Below, piece by piece: positions 46,817 to 58,683 of a DNA stretch of 64,000 bases. A model generated the notes under the pieces. That model saw only the letters and a program-made list of their open reading frames with translations, was not told the origin of the DNA and did not search any database. This DNA comes from Agrocybe praecox (lineage: Eukaryota; Basidiomycota; Agaricomycetes; Agaricales; Agrocybaceae), in assembly GCA_964017145.1 (NCBI GenBank), contig OZ024841.1:1860001-1924000 (forward strand), written 5' to 3'. The first letter of the stretch is position 1, and every line of letters starts with the position of its first letter. Both the position numbers and the translations under genes were made by a program.

Positions 46817-49034
46817 TCAACCGTAGTAGTCAATTTCTGAATTGGCAGATGCTCGAACGAGGGCTTCAGCCTCCTTGGATCGGGGTTCTATCGTACATGT
46901 AATAGGCTTGGGTTTGCTGGCAAAAAGAATATTAAAGTTGACCGAAAAAAACGATAATAAAACAATGAACTTTACCATACGAGCGAAGAGAAAAACTCGT
47001 GATTCGGTTCAATCACATTCCCTTTCTTATCGGCCGACTTTCTAATGTCAAACACAGCTATCATAGACACAACCGTAATCCAAACGGAGGGGAACGCCAT
47101 AAACCGTGCGGGGCAGATTCTATAAGTTCGAATTTTAACATAAATGATATTAGGAGATTGAAAAGAAAAAGGGATCATTTACCGTCTTCCGGCTCCCCAA
47201 CAAATCTTGAAAGGATCATGAACCGAAGCATCCAGTTTACCATCTTCGATAAAACGATCTGGATTAAAGGTGAATGGGTCAGCATATACACTTTCGTCGT
47301 GGAGCATAGCCCTAAAAAAATATCAGAGATTGAAACAACAACGACCAGAGAAAATATACCAAGCATTCTGCATAACTACGGAACCTGCTGGAATGCGATA
47401 CCCGTGGTATTCATCGTCTTCAATCACTTGATGAGGTAGACCTTCAGGATAGAGCCGCTTTAGCACCGAGAGTAAATATAGAAAAAGGTCATACCGAGTG
47501 GCGCGACGGGCCTCCAGCGCAACGTCTCCTTTATGATAGCTGTGTTATAAGGTAAAGAATCCATGTCTTTGAAATCTGGTAGACGCCCTGGCCCTACAAC
47601 ATTATCTAATTCTCGTTGGGCCTTTCTCAAAACTTCCGGATGCTCTAGAAGGGCAAGAATACACGATGCGAGAGCAGAAACAGTCTACGTAGGAACAATT
47701 GTCAGTCAAACAGATGGAAAGTCTATAAATGAGGGGTAAAACCTACTGTGTCAGCGCCGCCTGGAAGAATGGTGTCAAATTAAACTGTTTGTCGTTCTAC
47801 CGATGGAAAAAGCACCGACCAGAATACATGACGGCAGCGATACTTTTAATGGTTTCTTCATCAACACGATTGTCCTCTGCATGAAGGAGATTTTCTGAAA
47901 CAAAGGATGGTCGGAAATTTCCACTGCTCTGCTTTGCGCTATTACACAGTGATATCAAAACAAACGATCGAATTGCTTACTATAGCTTTCTTTGCAGCTG
48001 CAAAAGGTATTTCTATCATGTCGATCCTCCTGTCGTTCCATTCTCTAGCCTTCCTTTTAAAGCTTGCTCCTGGAACCCAAGACGGTACATATCTCAGAGA
48101 TGGAAGGATGTCTACCAAAAATGTCCCAGGAACAGCTGCTACTGTCAGGGGATAGATTGCCTTTTCCGCAATTGTGACATAGGGATCATCTATGGTGTCA
48201 ACCTCTAGGCCATATGATATAGAGATGATTGTTTGGGCGGTCAAGCTGTTAGGCAATACAATCAGTTACACAGAAAGACGCAGGAGGAAAAAAAAAAGTG
48301 AGCACAGCTTGAAATTAGCGAGTATGTCATTCGGATTGTCAACCCAGCGTAGCAGTAAATCCCGAGCAGCTTTCAAAGAATGAGGTTTGAACCTATCGGC
48401 AGCGACCGAATGAAAATTATTGTGCATGATACGACGATGCTGACGCCTGAATTTTTTTTGTTTCAATATTTCCTAACAAATCCGCAAGACATCGTTTGAC
48501 TGACCATGTCTCCCCTAGAAATGAAGTAAATCAAATTTGAGAACCCTTATTTGGTGAATAGAACGTACCGTATGGCATGAAGCCAAAATCGAATTCCCAG
48601 CCCATCAGGTCATTGACCATTGTAGATCGCGGTCTGAAGGAAAATCAGAAGAGGTTCGTATGCAACAAGAGCTGAAGCAACAAACCTGCCAGAATAGATG
48701 GACGAGCGTGATTCAAGTAGTTCTGTTGATGCTTCGTGAGTGTTCAAAACAATTAGGGATGTCCCAAGGACGTTGAGGGAAATGATATCTGTATCTAAAG
48801 CATAGTAAGCACATGCCTTGCACTTTCATGCAATAACGCACTGTATTCTTTGGACCACTTCCGATATGTGAGCCATTCATATTCCGATGGCATATCCAGG
48901 AGATTGCCTATGACCGGGAGTCCTTTGGGGCCAGGTGGGAGAGGTAAGGACCCAGGACGCCTTCGCCTCCATTGATAGAGATAGAACGTCGCAAGGCAAA
49001 CCGTAGCAAAAATCAATGTACTGAGATTAAACAT
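46817..49034 (-). CDS. Cytochrome P450 monooxygenase (microsomal)
   Basis: Heme monooxygenase anchored in the ER; relatives are often labelled O-methylsterigmatocystin oxidoreductase-like, but the substrate is unknown. Thirteen exons on the minus strand: 49034-48842, 48794-48686, 48633-48569, 48514-48505 (10 nt), 48446-48306, 48245-47981, 47931-47820, 47760-47747 (14 nt), 47684-47495, 47441-47360, 47311-47183, 47119-46976, 46916-46817; 1554 nt, 517 aa, every phase consistent. Features: TM helix 2-22, hinge LPLPPGPKGLPVIGN, helix-C WRQHRRIMHNNF, I-helix GGADTT (299-304), ExxR ETLR (356-359), PERF-type NPDRF, heme loop GAGRRICPAR with Cys439. Trp replaces the usual first Phe of the heme motif (WGAGRR). 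The intact paralogue sits next to two P450 fragments, so this was a tandem cluster. Confidence 0.95.
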
Positions 49035-49329
49035 GGGAGCGAAGAAAGCGAACACAAATGAAAAGATTGCTGGAAGAGGGCTTATTTAACCGCCACATTT
49101 TCTGAATAGATGGGGATCGGATTCCGAGGATGGAGCAGTTGCGGAATGGATCGTGAGTTATCTGCCAACCAGATAAGTACAAGGGCCCCCAACGTTGCCC
49201 AAATTGAAAATACCCCATCCATCCTGCACGTTGAAGTTGAAATTAAGTGGCAGAATGTTCTCTGTGATCCTTACAAGGCGTAGTGCTAGACATTCATTTT
49301 GGCTAGGGGTGATGATCTCTGATGTTGGG

Positions 49330-50065
49330 GCGTTATATCAAGACTCTTTTTGAATATATCCAAATTTCGGAGAGAGAAGTGGAGACTTGAGGTTTGTAGC
49401 CATGACCCAAAGGACCAAGAGAGTCCGAGGACATGATCGAATAAATAAACATTGATGAAAGAGTTTTATTCAGCACCGTTAATACCTTGGAGGAGGGGTC
49501 AAACCGAAAGAGCAATATATGTGTTGAGCTGCCAGGAATAGTTATACACTTACGCACGTACAAGTGGCTCGATGATATTAATCGTGGCGTGCTGAAGCAA
49601 GAAGGACTCAATGAGTATGTAAACCCTGCGTTTTGATTCTATAGAAAGTTCAGTGGTAATCAGGTGGTGGTTAAGACGAAATGTCACGTGACTAAGACTG
49701 TTGTGTTGGATGTATTCAAATTTCCGAACAGTGGCAAATTGAGGTTCGTAAAAATGATCAAAAGGCATGCCCGAAATGACCACAAGGGAATCAGCACTGT
49801 GATGACTTGAATATATGTTGAGCCACCAAGAACAGCAAGACACTTACGCACGTATAAGTGGCTCGATAATATTAATCGTGGCGGTAGAACTGAAGCCAGA
49901 ATGATGTAATGAGTAATTAAACCCTGCGTTTGGGACTGCGGCACTGAGCTGTTTCGTAATGATTAACCGCCTTAAGAATCTTTCCTAGACTTCCGAGGAA
50001 ACAGTATGTTTTTAAGAGTATACGGTTGGGAAATCAATGGTCATTGGTGGTTAAGACAAAAGGTG
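49330..50065 (-). repeat. Tandem duplication of a unit of about 370 bp with an exon-like core
   Basis: Two diverged direct copies, about 49330-49685 and 49690-50065. Each minus-strand copy begins near GTCTTAACCACCA, then GCAGGGTTTA, and then an almost identical core of about 44 nt (49820-49890 and 49540-49600 regions) ending in a donor-like GTAAGTGT. In both copies the core can be read as ATINIIEPL(V/I)RA before the donor. Conservation is highest around the core and splice site, suggesting exons of small duplicated genes, but I could not complete a gene in either copy. Confidence 0.6.
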
Positions 50066-50114
50066 CTTTTGAAAATCCGATGATGCCTTTTCACAGTCCG
50101 ACGGACTCCGCTTG

Positions 50115-51562
50115 ATGACCGTTCGGTGCTGTGATGGTGCACAACTTGAAAGGAGCCTTCCGACTTTTGGCAGGCTCAAAGTCAAAGGTATATGTGCCTA
50201 TAAGTTACCTTTGAATTTTAAGCTTGCGATAACCACCTTCCTTGCGAAAAAGTACTCGCACGTATTGGTAATGGACACGTCTGCAGTCAATTGGAATGTT
50301 ACAATCGACGATTTCGATAGCATCCTAACATACGAAGACCAGTCAGTGTGGTCTACCCCAGACCCTTCAGCTCCAAATTTCAAGGCAACGAACTCACCCT
50401 GGCTGCGAGGAACATTTCACCAGACAACGACGAAAGGGGCCTCCGTCAGTCTGAATATCACTGGTAAGCGCTCAAAATACCGCACGTTTGTTATATTGAC
50501 GCCAAAGCACAGGTCCAGCGGTGTACATCTACGGAAACGTCGGGCCTTCTTTCGGCTCGTACGAAGTACAGATCGATTCTGACAAGTTGCAGTACAGTGC
50601 ATACCAAACAGAGGCTAATAACGCGTCAACGTTGCTATTTGCAGCTAATAATCTGACCTTTGCCGACCACACCATCGTTCTTCGCAACTTGGGAGCACAG
50701 GAAGAATCAGGAGACAAGGGAGGGGATGCGTTCTTGCTCGACTACATTCAGTCAACGATCCAACTCGCACCAGCAGGGTATGACCCCATCACAATTAATT
50801 TAAATCTGGTTTAAACTTTACCTCAGAGCAACAGTCAAAAACGTGACATTTGAGGAACATGATCCTGCAATTACATATTCAGGAACATGGGGCAATAACA
50901 CAGGCCCGGTGTTCAGTGGTGGATCAACAACTTTTACTAACCAAGACTTGGCCTCCTTCTCCTTCTCATTCCAGGGTATGTGTCTATCAGCCCTTGTCGC
51001 TGAAACAGCAATTAACCTTCATGGCCATATTCAGGATCTGCCATCTATGTCCTAGGCGATAAAAAGAACGATCATGGGTTATACAGTATTACCCTCGACG
51101 ACCATCCAGCTGTAACCCTAAGTGGAATATCAGGCTGTGGAGGCGCCTTTGGCATGACCTGCGAACAACAGCAACCGTCTATCAAATACTTGGCTTCGAA
51201 CCTCGATAACTCTCTCCACAAACTAACATTGGTTAACCATGCCGGCGTGAACGGGTCTTTCTTCGGTGCGCACTTTTGTTGGGCGCTTGAATATATTAAT
51301 AACATAGATTTAAGATTTGGATAGCATCGTCGTTACTGTTCCATCCGAGTATAGCCCACGCCAGCTTGCAGGCTCTGGATCTTCTCCATTCGTAAGCTCG
51401 TCTTCCCCAACTCTGCCAGGAAATCTCGCGACAACCTCCGGTGGTAATAATCCCGTGAACACTGGTGCAGCCTCATCATCCATGCAGATAATGCTCAATC
51501 CCCTTTTACTATTGCTGTTTACCGTTCTCTATGTCACTAAAACCACCATGCGTAGGTTGTAG
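50115..51562 (+). CDS. Secreted or surface Ser/Thr-tailed protein with two related beta-rich modules
   Basis: Exons 50115-50463, 50513-50777, 50827-50975, 51035-51265, 51315-51562; 1242 nt (413 aa) if the first ATG is used. Mature-type sequence starts at VNWNVTIDDF. Two modules share a pattern: (a) TTTKGASVSLNITGPAVYIY, YGNVGPSFGSYEVQIDS ... TIVLRNLG; (b) LASFSFSFQGSAIYVLG, HGLYSITLDDH ... HKLTLVNHAG. They are followed by FFDLDSIVVTVP. A Ser/Thr/Pro-rich stalk and a hydrophobic C-terminal segment (MLNPLLLLLFTVLYV) follow, fitting a GPI or membrane anchor. Many NxT/NxS sites are present. No signal peptide is visible in the continuous first exon; an acceptor (CTGCAG) directly before NWNV suggests the real signal exon lies upstream and unresolved. 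The family is common in mushrooms, function unknown. Confidence 0.75.
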
Positions 51563-52055
51563 GCAACAAACTTGTCCCATTTAATATTCTGTTCATCATA
51601 ATATACCAGCTAGCTTCTATAATCTAGTATATTCTTATCTCGCCGTCTTGCATAACGTAAACGCCGCTTTACGCAGCTGATTTCACGCTTTAAAAAGAAC
51701 AGCGAACACAAAATGTTTTATTCACAACACTACAGCCCAGAGAAAAGATGCGACACGAAAAGAAAGTTGGGTGGGAAGAAGAGGGTATCAGGCGTAACTT
51801 AATTATGCGACTCGAAGTTTTAGGAGCATGGTCTAAGTACAATGAACGTTTGTCTAAGAACATCGTAGAAGAAAACAAAAAACTAGGACATGGGTCTAAG
51901 CATGCCATCGTACATGTTATGGCACAGCCATAGAAAAACACAAACGAAAGTATTGAAGCAGCTAAAACAAATGGAGTAATTACCAAAATTGTTGGGGTGC
52001 GGGTAAACGCAGAAGCCATTAAGATATCTGAATGGAGTAAAGTGAGCAAGCCGTC
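51563..52055. other. Convergent 3' flanks
   Basis: About 490 bp between the secreted protein gene and the GH71 gene. No gene supported. Confidence 0.6.
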
Positions 52056-55000
52056 TCATAGAACAGTTCCCGGCTTGACATAGAGGTTGCCTCTCCAGGA
52101 TCCTCCACATTTTTGGGCGGTATTTCCTGCATAGATGAAACGGTGATTAGGTTGTACAATGGGCAAGATGGTTCGGAATCACCTTCGCATGGGACATTGC
52201 ATTGCGACGAAGGAGCGAGATTTCCGGCTCCATTCTCCTTGTACAACTGATTACTGCAGTAGCATTCCCTCCCATTCTGAGTGGCAGCCAGAGAAAACCC
52301 TGCGTTGGAGCAAGAGGTGATACATTTTTCAGTGGTCATACCAGCCATGGTGGTGGATAATCCGCGGAGCATGCGTGAAGATGAGTCTACATAGCATCCA
52401 ACGCTAGACCAAGTGATCGAAACGACCTTCATATACACGTTCATGGTCCATGAACCCCCACATTTCTGAGACGCGTCGCCTGAGCAGCTGGACTGGCAGT
52501 TTGACGATAGGATTACGTCCCCAGTCGCACCATTGTTCGTCAGGGAATTCCCGCAATAACCTGAGAATTCGAATCACAAACGTAAGTTCGGGAGAAAGAA
52601 AGAAAGCACGCTAAACAACCAAACTTACATTGAACACTTCACGAGAAAAATTCCGAGATTGGTGGGAATCCCGTACCAGTCAGCTATCATAAAAACTTAT
52701 AAATGATTCCACTCACCCGTATTCGACGCCGGCGTATGCATAGCCAGAGCAAAGGTTTTGGCAAACTTGCGGTGTCATATTCACCTGACTATATCCTGCA
52801 GTAATCAAAGCGCGACGAGAATCAGAAGTTCCTTCCGCGACGCAACCATAATTAGACCACGCAGTAGATATCGGGCCCGGGACGATAGATGTTGTTGATG
52901 TCGATATCGTGGTGACACTTGTAGGGTTATTTGTGATAGTAGTTATGGATACCGTGGAAGTAGAAGCGCTGGAGCTGGAGCTGGAGCTAGAAGTAGAAGT
53001 TGTTCCGCCAACTTTATAGATATTAATGCGGTATGAATCCCCACATTTCTCATCCCCTGTAGGTTTGTATTGAGCCGATAAACACCAGCCATTCGTTCGG
53101 AAGCATTAGTCCTATAACACACCTTTACCGGCGCATGGCATATTGCATTCACTCTCTGGTGCTGTAATGGTTCCAGCCTTCAAAGAGTTGGAACAGAAAC
53201 ATTCAACTCCATATTCGACACCGGCGTACCCGAACGAGCCGCCCTGACATCTGGCAAGACATTTTGCAATTGTTTGTGCACTGTCTGTAAACGGCCCATT
53301 GCTCAAAATTCGGACGTTATCATCCTTGTAACAACCCTGATAACTCCATCCTGGAGCAGTAGCGATACTAGCGGAGGCAGAAGTTGAAGTCGTTGTAGAC
53401 GATGGAATCTTTGAGGTCACAGATACGGATGTCGAGGTCGAGGCAAGAGCTGAAGCAGCTATAACGAGAGCAGATTTGAGCGTTAGAAAAAAACCCTCCA
53501 AGTTGCGCAGGTGGTACTTACTAGCAGATCCAACCCAGGCATTGTAATTATCTATATCGCGTCAGTTATCATGCATGCCGGCGGACAACAATTCCCAAGA
53601 ATAAACTGACAGAGAATGGGATTAGTGATGTACGTATAATCACTTGGGGTATAATCAATGATCTTTTGATTATTGCGCGTCATCTGAACGGTCATTTTTC
53701 CAGGCGATAAAGGAATCTTGAGCTTGTTCACGCCGGCGTTAACTTGGAACGTCTTGGTCGAACTGCCACATTTCAAAACGACTGTGCCGGCGTCAGTAGC
53801 AAAAACAACGGCCCACATGGAATCCTGAATTAAAAGTAAGACACTGAAACACTTTCAATATCTATTCCGTTTACCTCAGTCCAATTCCATCCGGATGGCT
53901 TTCCTATGCTATCGCCCGATGCATTCGCCCCAGAAGGATGAGGACGCGCCCAGAAATAAATGACGTCCTTCTGTATATGCATATAGAAGTAAACGAATCA
54001 AAAACGACACAAATGTAATAACGAACCATGATACGAGGATAAACTCCTGTTTTAAAAGCAGTGATATAATACTCCGACAAGTCATACCAGGCTGTATGAG
54101 GATAATTGTTGGCCCAAGTTGTTCCCGATGGTTGTGCTCCTTTGATGGGTCCAAGACTGTAGATTCATGTACGATAATTATTCACAAATTGTTCTCAATA
54201 GAATTTTTATAGAGACTTACTAGTGAGACTCGCCATAATCATTCCTGCATGGGCGGTAAGAGCTCGTCAACTGAGCAAATAAAAAAGTAAAAGTACAAGG
54301 CAGGACTTCGTACCATGTAGCCAACTCGACAAATGTCAATCTGTCTCGCATCTCCATTAGTTGTTCCCATCTGCTAACTATCAACCAGTCGTCGCCCCGA
54401 AGATAAAAATTCTTGTAACTGAGATGAGTGCTTCGATAGGCGGTGAGTGGTCGATTTTCGGTGAAACAACAAGTCAACGTACTACATCCATGGACTAATG
54501 GTTGTAGCATATCGGGTCCCCAACTGATTCATGTCTGCCAAAAAAAAAGTGAACTAAAAATGACGTATGCTGATAAGAAGAATATTAATTTTACAATAAT
54601 TATCGTCGTCGGTCTGCAAGAGGCAATCAAAAAAACAAAAAAAGTTTTGATGGTGTCCGAAAAACTCACATTTTTAGGGTAATCCCCTTGAGGCCATGCG
54701 CAGCCCCAGCTATGATGTGAAAATGATGAGCCCCACTTGAATCAAACTACTTCAAAGAAATGACGACCTACCAATACCATGAGTCCAATTCTGACCACTG
54801 ATTAAATATACCTTCGAGTCCCAATACGAAAGGCATAAGATAAGCGTTTGTCTGTAGTTTCAAGCTAGCCCATCCAGCACTGCCCAGGCAATCTCCCGAA
54901 AAGCTGGATATAAGTACTTTGCCGTTGACTTTAAATTGCGCAGGATGACTGGCAAAGCGATTCACGCGGGCTACTAAGTCGCTAAGATTGCAGTCCATTT

Positions 55001-55659
55001 CAGTCAAGTCGAATGAGTAGAAGAGCTTTATGCCAGTCCCAGATGCTTGCGCCGCAGCATATGCACTGTCAAGTTGCGTTCTTTGCCAGTCGCTACCACC
55101 GATGTTAAGCGCTATCGCATCACTAAAATGGGATTGAGGCATGATGATTTTACTTGACAGTCAAGGATAGAAACTTACACGCCTTTCGCCGCAATTTTCG
55201 CCATATCATCCAGCCAATCTGCATATGTATATGGATACCTAAAAGGAAGGAAGAAAACACCAATCAGCTAAACATTGACACATCCACATGGCTGTTGGAG
55301 TTCCTTACGTATCTAAAAGGTTAATTGAAGAATGTGGTCAGAAACGCCTAACAGGTCGGGTTAGTCTTAATATACGCACTTCCGACGATCTGTTACATAG
55401 CGAGTTGAGAGATAGAATCACAAGAAAACAGAAGTGTATAACTTACATGGTGCATAAAAACGTATTTTGTGCCACTCCGTTTTTCCAGTTCAGAGAGATC
55501 CTCAGACGGAATCGCCTTGCTCGTTTTATCGAGTACGGTGTTGTTGGAATAAACATTCCAATTACGTTTGCGTCGCCTTAGAGAGTGATCTTGAGGTCCA
55601 GCGGTAGATAGAGCGACCAAGCATGCTATGATCAAGGTGTGAAGTAATGAAAGACGCAT
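52056..55659 (-). CDS. GH71 alpha-1,3-glucanase (mutanase) with three WSC domains
   Basis: Secreted endo-acting enzyme on alpha-1,3-glucan of fungal walls. Nineteen exons on the minus strand: 55659-55447, 55389-55380 (10 nt), 55312-55309 (4 nt), 55238-55179, 55122-54772, 54709-54670, 54613-54595 (19 nt), 54534-54483, 54418-54314, 54244-54221, 54156-54027, 53970-53875, 53824-53611, 53551-53522, 53458-53123, 53056-52717, 52636-52629 (8 nt), 52560-52183, 52126-52056; 2481 nt, 826 aa, phases consistent. Signal peptide 1-20. GH71 blocks: VGNTYPYTYADW, DAIALNIG, LFYSFDLTEMD, YYMNQLGTRYATTISPWMY, KNFYLRGDDW, TWNDYGESHY. Ser/Thr linkers separate three WSC carbohydrate-binding modules (about 485-578, 625-720, 728-822), each with the eight-cysteine style (GCYKDD, CFCSN, CGDSY). 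It is divergently arranged with the La gene. Likely used in wall remodelling or attack on other fungi. Confidence 0.93.
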
Positions 55660-56735
55660 AACGCTCGGAAACCCCAGTATGGAGCGTTGAGTCCGGTTTT
55701 AGAGCGAACGTGAGGGACCAGGAAAGAGGTCAAGTCGAAAGAAAGACAGGAAGAGAAAATGAAAGTATGGAAGAAAGTAAACCGCCAAAGCGTGATCGCG
55801 AATTCCTGTAAAAGAGATCATTCAACTTGAAAATACAATGTATGACCAACAGGAACCGACAGATAAAGCCTTCAACGGAGAGGGACGTGCACCCTTGTGT
55901 ATCCCTGGCCGTAGGCCTCCTGAAGATGGTATTGGATTCGTTTGCCAAGTATGTGTCCTTGTTGAGAGGACAGATTATCAAGGAAGACTTTGCTAGCAAA
56001 ATCTCGAAGGAAATGGTGGCCTCTGCCAGAAAGGTCAGCGATCGGAGAAAGAACAAATCATCAAAACCTCGAAAAGTCAGCAAAATTTATAGATGGCCGG
56101 GGAGAGCTTCTGAGCTCTACTAAGAAAACAAGTTCCTTCGAGAAGACACCTGAGCTTTGAGGAATGATTAGAGAAAAGAAGACCGTATTTCGCTTGGATA
56201 CCATTTAATTTTACATAAAAGCTGATTCTGGGAAACAATCTATGATGAGCCACGAGTAAGAGTGGGAACTTGAAGAAACCAAAGTTTCTAGTATCCAGTG
56301 CCTCGAGCTACGCAGAGAAAATAGGCACAGAATCCCAAAAAGCGCCTCTGTCATGATGAAGAACCTTCAACATGTATGGTCTTTCCATGAGGGTTTTGTT
56401 TTAAGCCTATCACGGTGACATAAATGCAAAAGTACAGCGTCGTTCAGACCTCATCGGTGACCGTGGAATGGAATGAGATTAAAACGGAGGAATGAACAGC
56501 AAAGATGATGAAGTAAGGAGGAAACGGTGCCCTTAATTTTGGATAAACAAAAGAATGTCACGTGTCCGAGCGCTTATGTTTGTGAGAAAGTCGGCCGGTC
56601 CGGAACGCAAACCCTAACCTTAGTCGGATGATCGGAGGCTTATCTCTTCTGTAACAGCGATCGAAAAATCTGACTCGCTCATTTCTCGAAGGTCATACCT
56701 TTTGTTTCCTTCTTTATTCCTCCACACACGACACC
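55660..56735. other. Divergent promoter region, GH71 / La
   Basis: About 1.1 kb between two start codons pointing away from each other. A 98-codon open frame at 55827-56123 shows no recognisable motif and I do not call it a gene. Confidence 0.55.
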
Positions 56736-58683
56736 ATGGCCGAAGTAGCCGTCGAAAAACCCATCGAGACTACGACAACGGTTGCTCCCGAAGTCACTGG
56801 GAATGCTGGCGAAAGTTCGACAACGGCAGAAGCAACGACCACGACAAACGGTTCAACCGGAGATGTGGTAATGGCAGACGAACCGTCGTCAGAGAAGTTG
56901 AAAAAGGCCATGAAGCAGAGTGAGTGCCAAAGTATTCGAGAGAGAGAGTAATGCATTTTCTTAGCAGAAAAACTATGTCCACAGTTGAGTTCTACTTCGC
57001 CGACGCCAACCTTCCATATGACAAGTTTGTCTTTTTTTCTCGACTTTTTACCCCAACTTTTGTCTGATTTTTGACATAAAGATTCATGTGGACCCTGTAC
57101 ACAAAAGATCCTGAACATTGGGTGTCACTCCAGACCGTGGGCTCGTTCAAGAGGATGCGTGATTACAGTGCTGAAGGAGTTGAATTTCTCGCCAAGGCGG
57201 TTAAATTGAGCACCTTCCTTGAAATCGACCCAACAGACACAAAGGTCCGCAGAACGACTGAACCTCAAGAACCCAAGGGCCAATTCGAACGAAGTGTTTA
57301 CGCTGTACGTTTGAAGGTCCCTCTTCCCCGTACGGATGCATCCTGACTTTCATCCTGACTTTCAGAAAGGATTTGGCGAAGAGGATGACACCTTACAAGA
57401 TAAATTGGAGGATTTCTTCAGCCAATATGGTTCTGTTAGCGCTGTACGCATGAGGAGGGATGAGAAAAAGAAGTTCAAGGTGGGGTCATATATTTTAGTG
57501 CACTGCCGATCACCTCAAAGTAACACCGCTTTATCAGGGGTCTGTCTTCGTAGAGTTTACGGAATTCGAGGACGTAGAGAAGTTCCTTAAGGCTGATCCT
57601 AAACCTACATGGGAAGGGAAAGAGCTCTTGATCATGACAAAGTAAGAAATGTCTAGCTGGGATCTTGTGGGTGCATTCTAATAATACGACGGTAGAGAGG
57701 GTTACTGTGACATGAAAATAAAGGAAAAGGGCCTCACCGGCAAGAGTGCCAATTTCCGAAGGGACTTAATCTCTGCAAAGAAATTCGACGCTTTCCGAGA
57801 AATGGCCAAAGGGAAACACACCCCAGGCAAGGAAGGAGAGGCAAAGGAAGAGAAGAAGGATGTCTTCCTTGAATTCCTTGGACATAAAATTCTCATCAAA
57901 AAGAATGAGGATGGCTTCGGTGTTATTGATGAATCGGATATTCCTTTCGTCAAGGGTGTCACATTGAAGTTCGACGGATGTGGTGGTGATGTAACTTGGG
58001 CTGAAATCAAGGTCAGAAATTCGACATATTTTACATATTTTATACGGACATCAATCCTCAAGTGTTATATGCATAGGACCCTATCAAGGCCAGATTCGAC
58101 GGCAAGGCGCCATACATCAAGTATGCTAGAGGCGAGAACAGCGGTCTTGTTGGTTTCTACAAACCCCTCACCGAAGAGGACATTGAATACGTCAAAAACG
58201 CCATCAAAACAATCAACAAACACGAAGTAACCTGGTCATTGCCTACAGGTGTGTTTCATTTTTTTTTTACATCGCTGGACTAAAATATCTTTACACGGTC
58301 ATTCTTTTAATACAGATGGGGAAGAAAAACAATTCGAGGTCGAGCGTGCACAGGCTGCCGCTAAAAATGCCTTCAACCAAGGCAATTCCAGAGACGGCGG
58401 AAAACACGGAAGGGGAGGCCGTGGTGGGGGTCGTGGACGTGGTGGCAGAGGAGGAGGACGCGGACGTGGTGGACGTGGTGGAAACAGGTCCGATCGTGGT
58501 GAACGCAACGCAGAGGCGAGGGAGAAGGCCGGTACAGAGGAAGTCGGCGAGAAGAGGAAGCGGGCTGTCGAACCCGATGGTGGCCCTGATACTGGAGTTC
58601 GCGGAAAGGGCGCTCCTCCAGCGATTGTCAGTGTAAAGAAAGTCAAGTCAAACGATGGAACAGCTGCCGCTCCTTCCTCATAG
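56736..58683 (+). CDS. LHP1: La ribonucleoprotein (RNA polymerase III transcript chaperone)
   Basis: Binds the 3' UUU-OH ends of nascent Pol III RNAs, protecting and folding them in the nucleus. Eight exons: 56736-56919, 56985-57024, 57082-57304, 57366-57479, 57538-57641, 57696-58011, 58077-58248, 58316-58683; 1521 nt, 506 aa. The La motif starts at QIEFYFADANLPYDKFMW (about 61-78), with WVSLQTVGSFKRMR. RRM1 lies at about 145-205 (GSVSAVRMRRD, GSVFVEFTEF). A second RRM follows (VFLEFLGHKI, ARFDGKAPYIKYARGENSGL) at about 260-385. The C-terminal tail has an RGG/GRGRGG box (about 405-445) and a basic KRKR nuclear signal. Intron 3 contains a short direct repeat (CATCCTGACTTT twice). Confidence 0.95.

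Noticed and set aside
54666..54669. Alternative GH71 splice using a GTTTTT donor at 54665, skipping the 19-nt exon
   Set aside because: It also keeps frame but uses a poor donor and loses the DxYYxxQLG family motif, which the 19-nt exon restores.
55827..56123. 98-codon basic open frame between GH71 and La
   Set aside because: No recognisable domain, lies in a divergent promoter, and starts from a non-ATG codon unless shortened.
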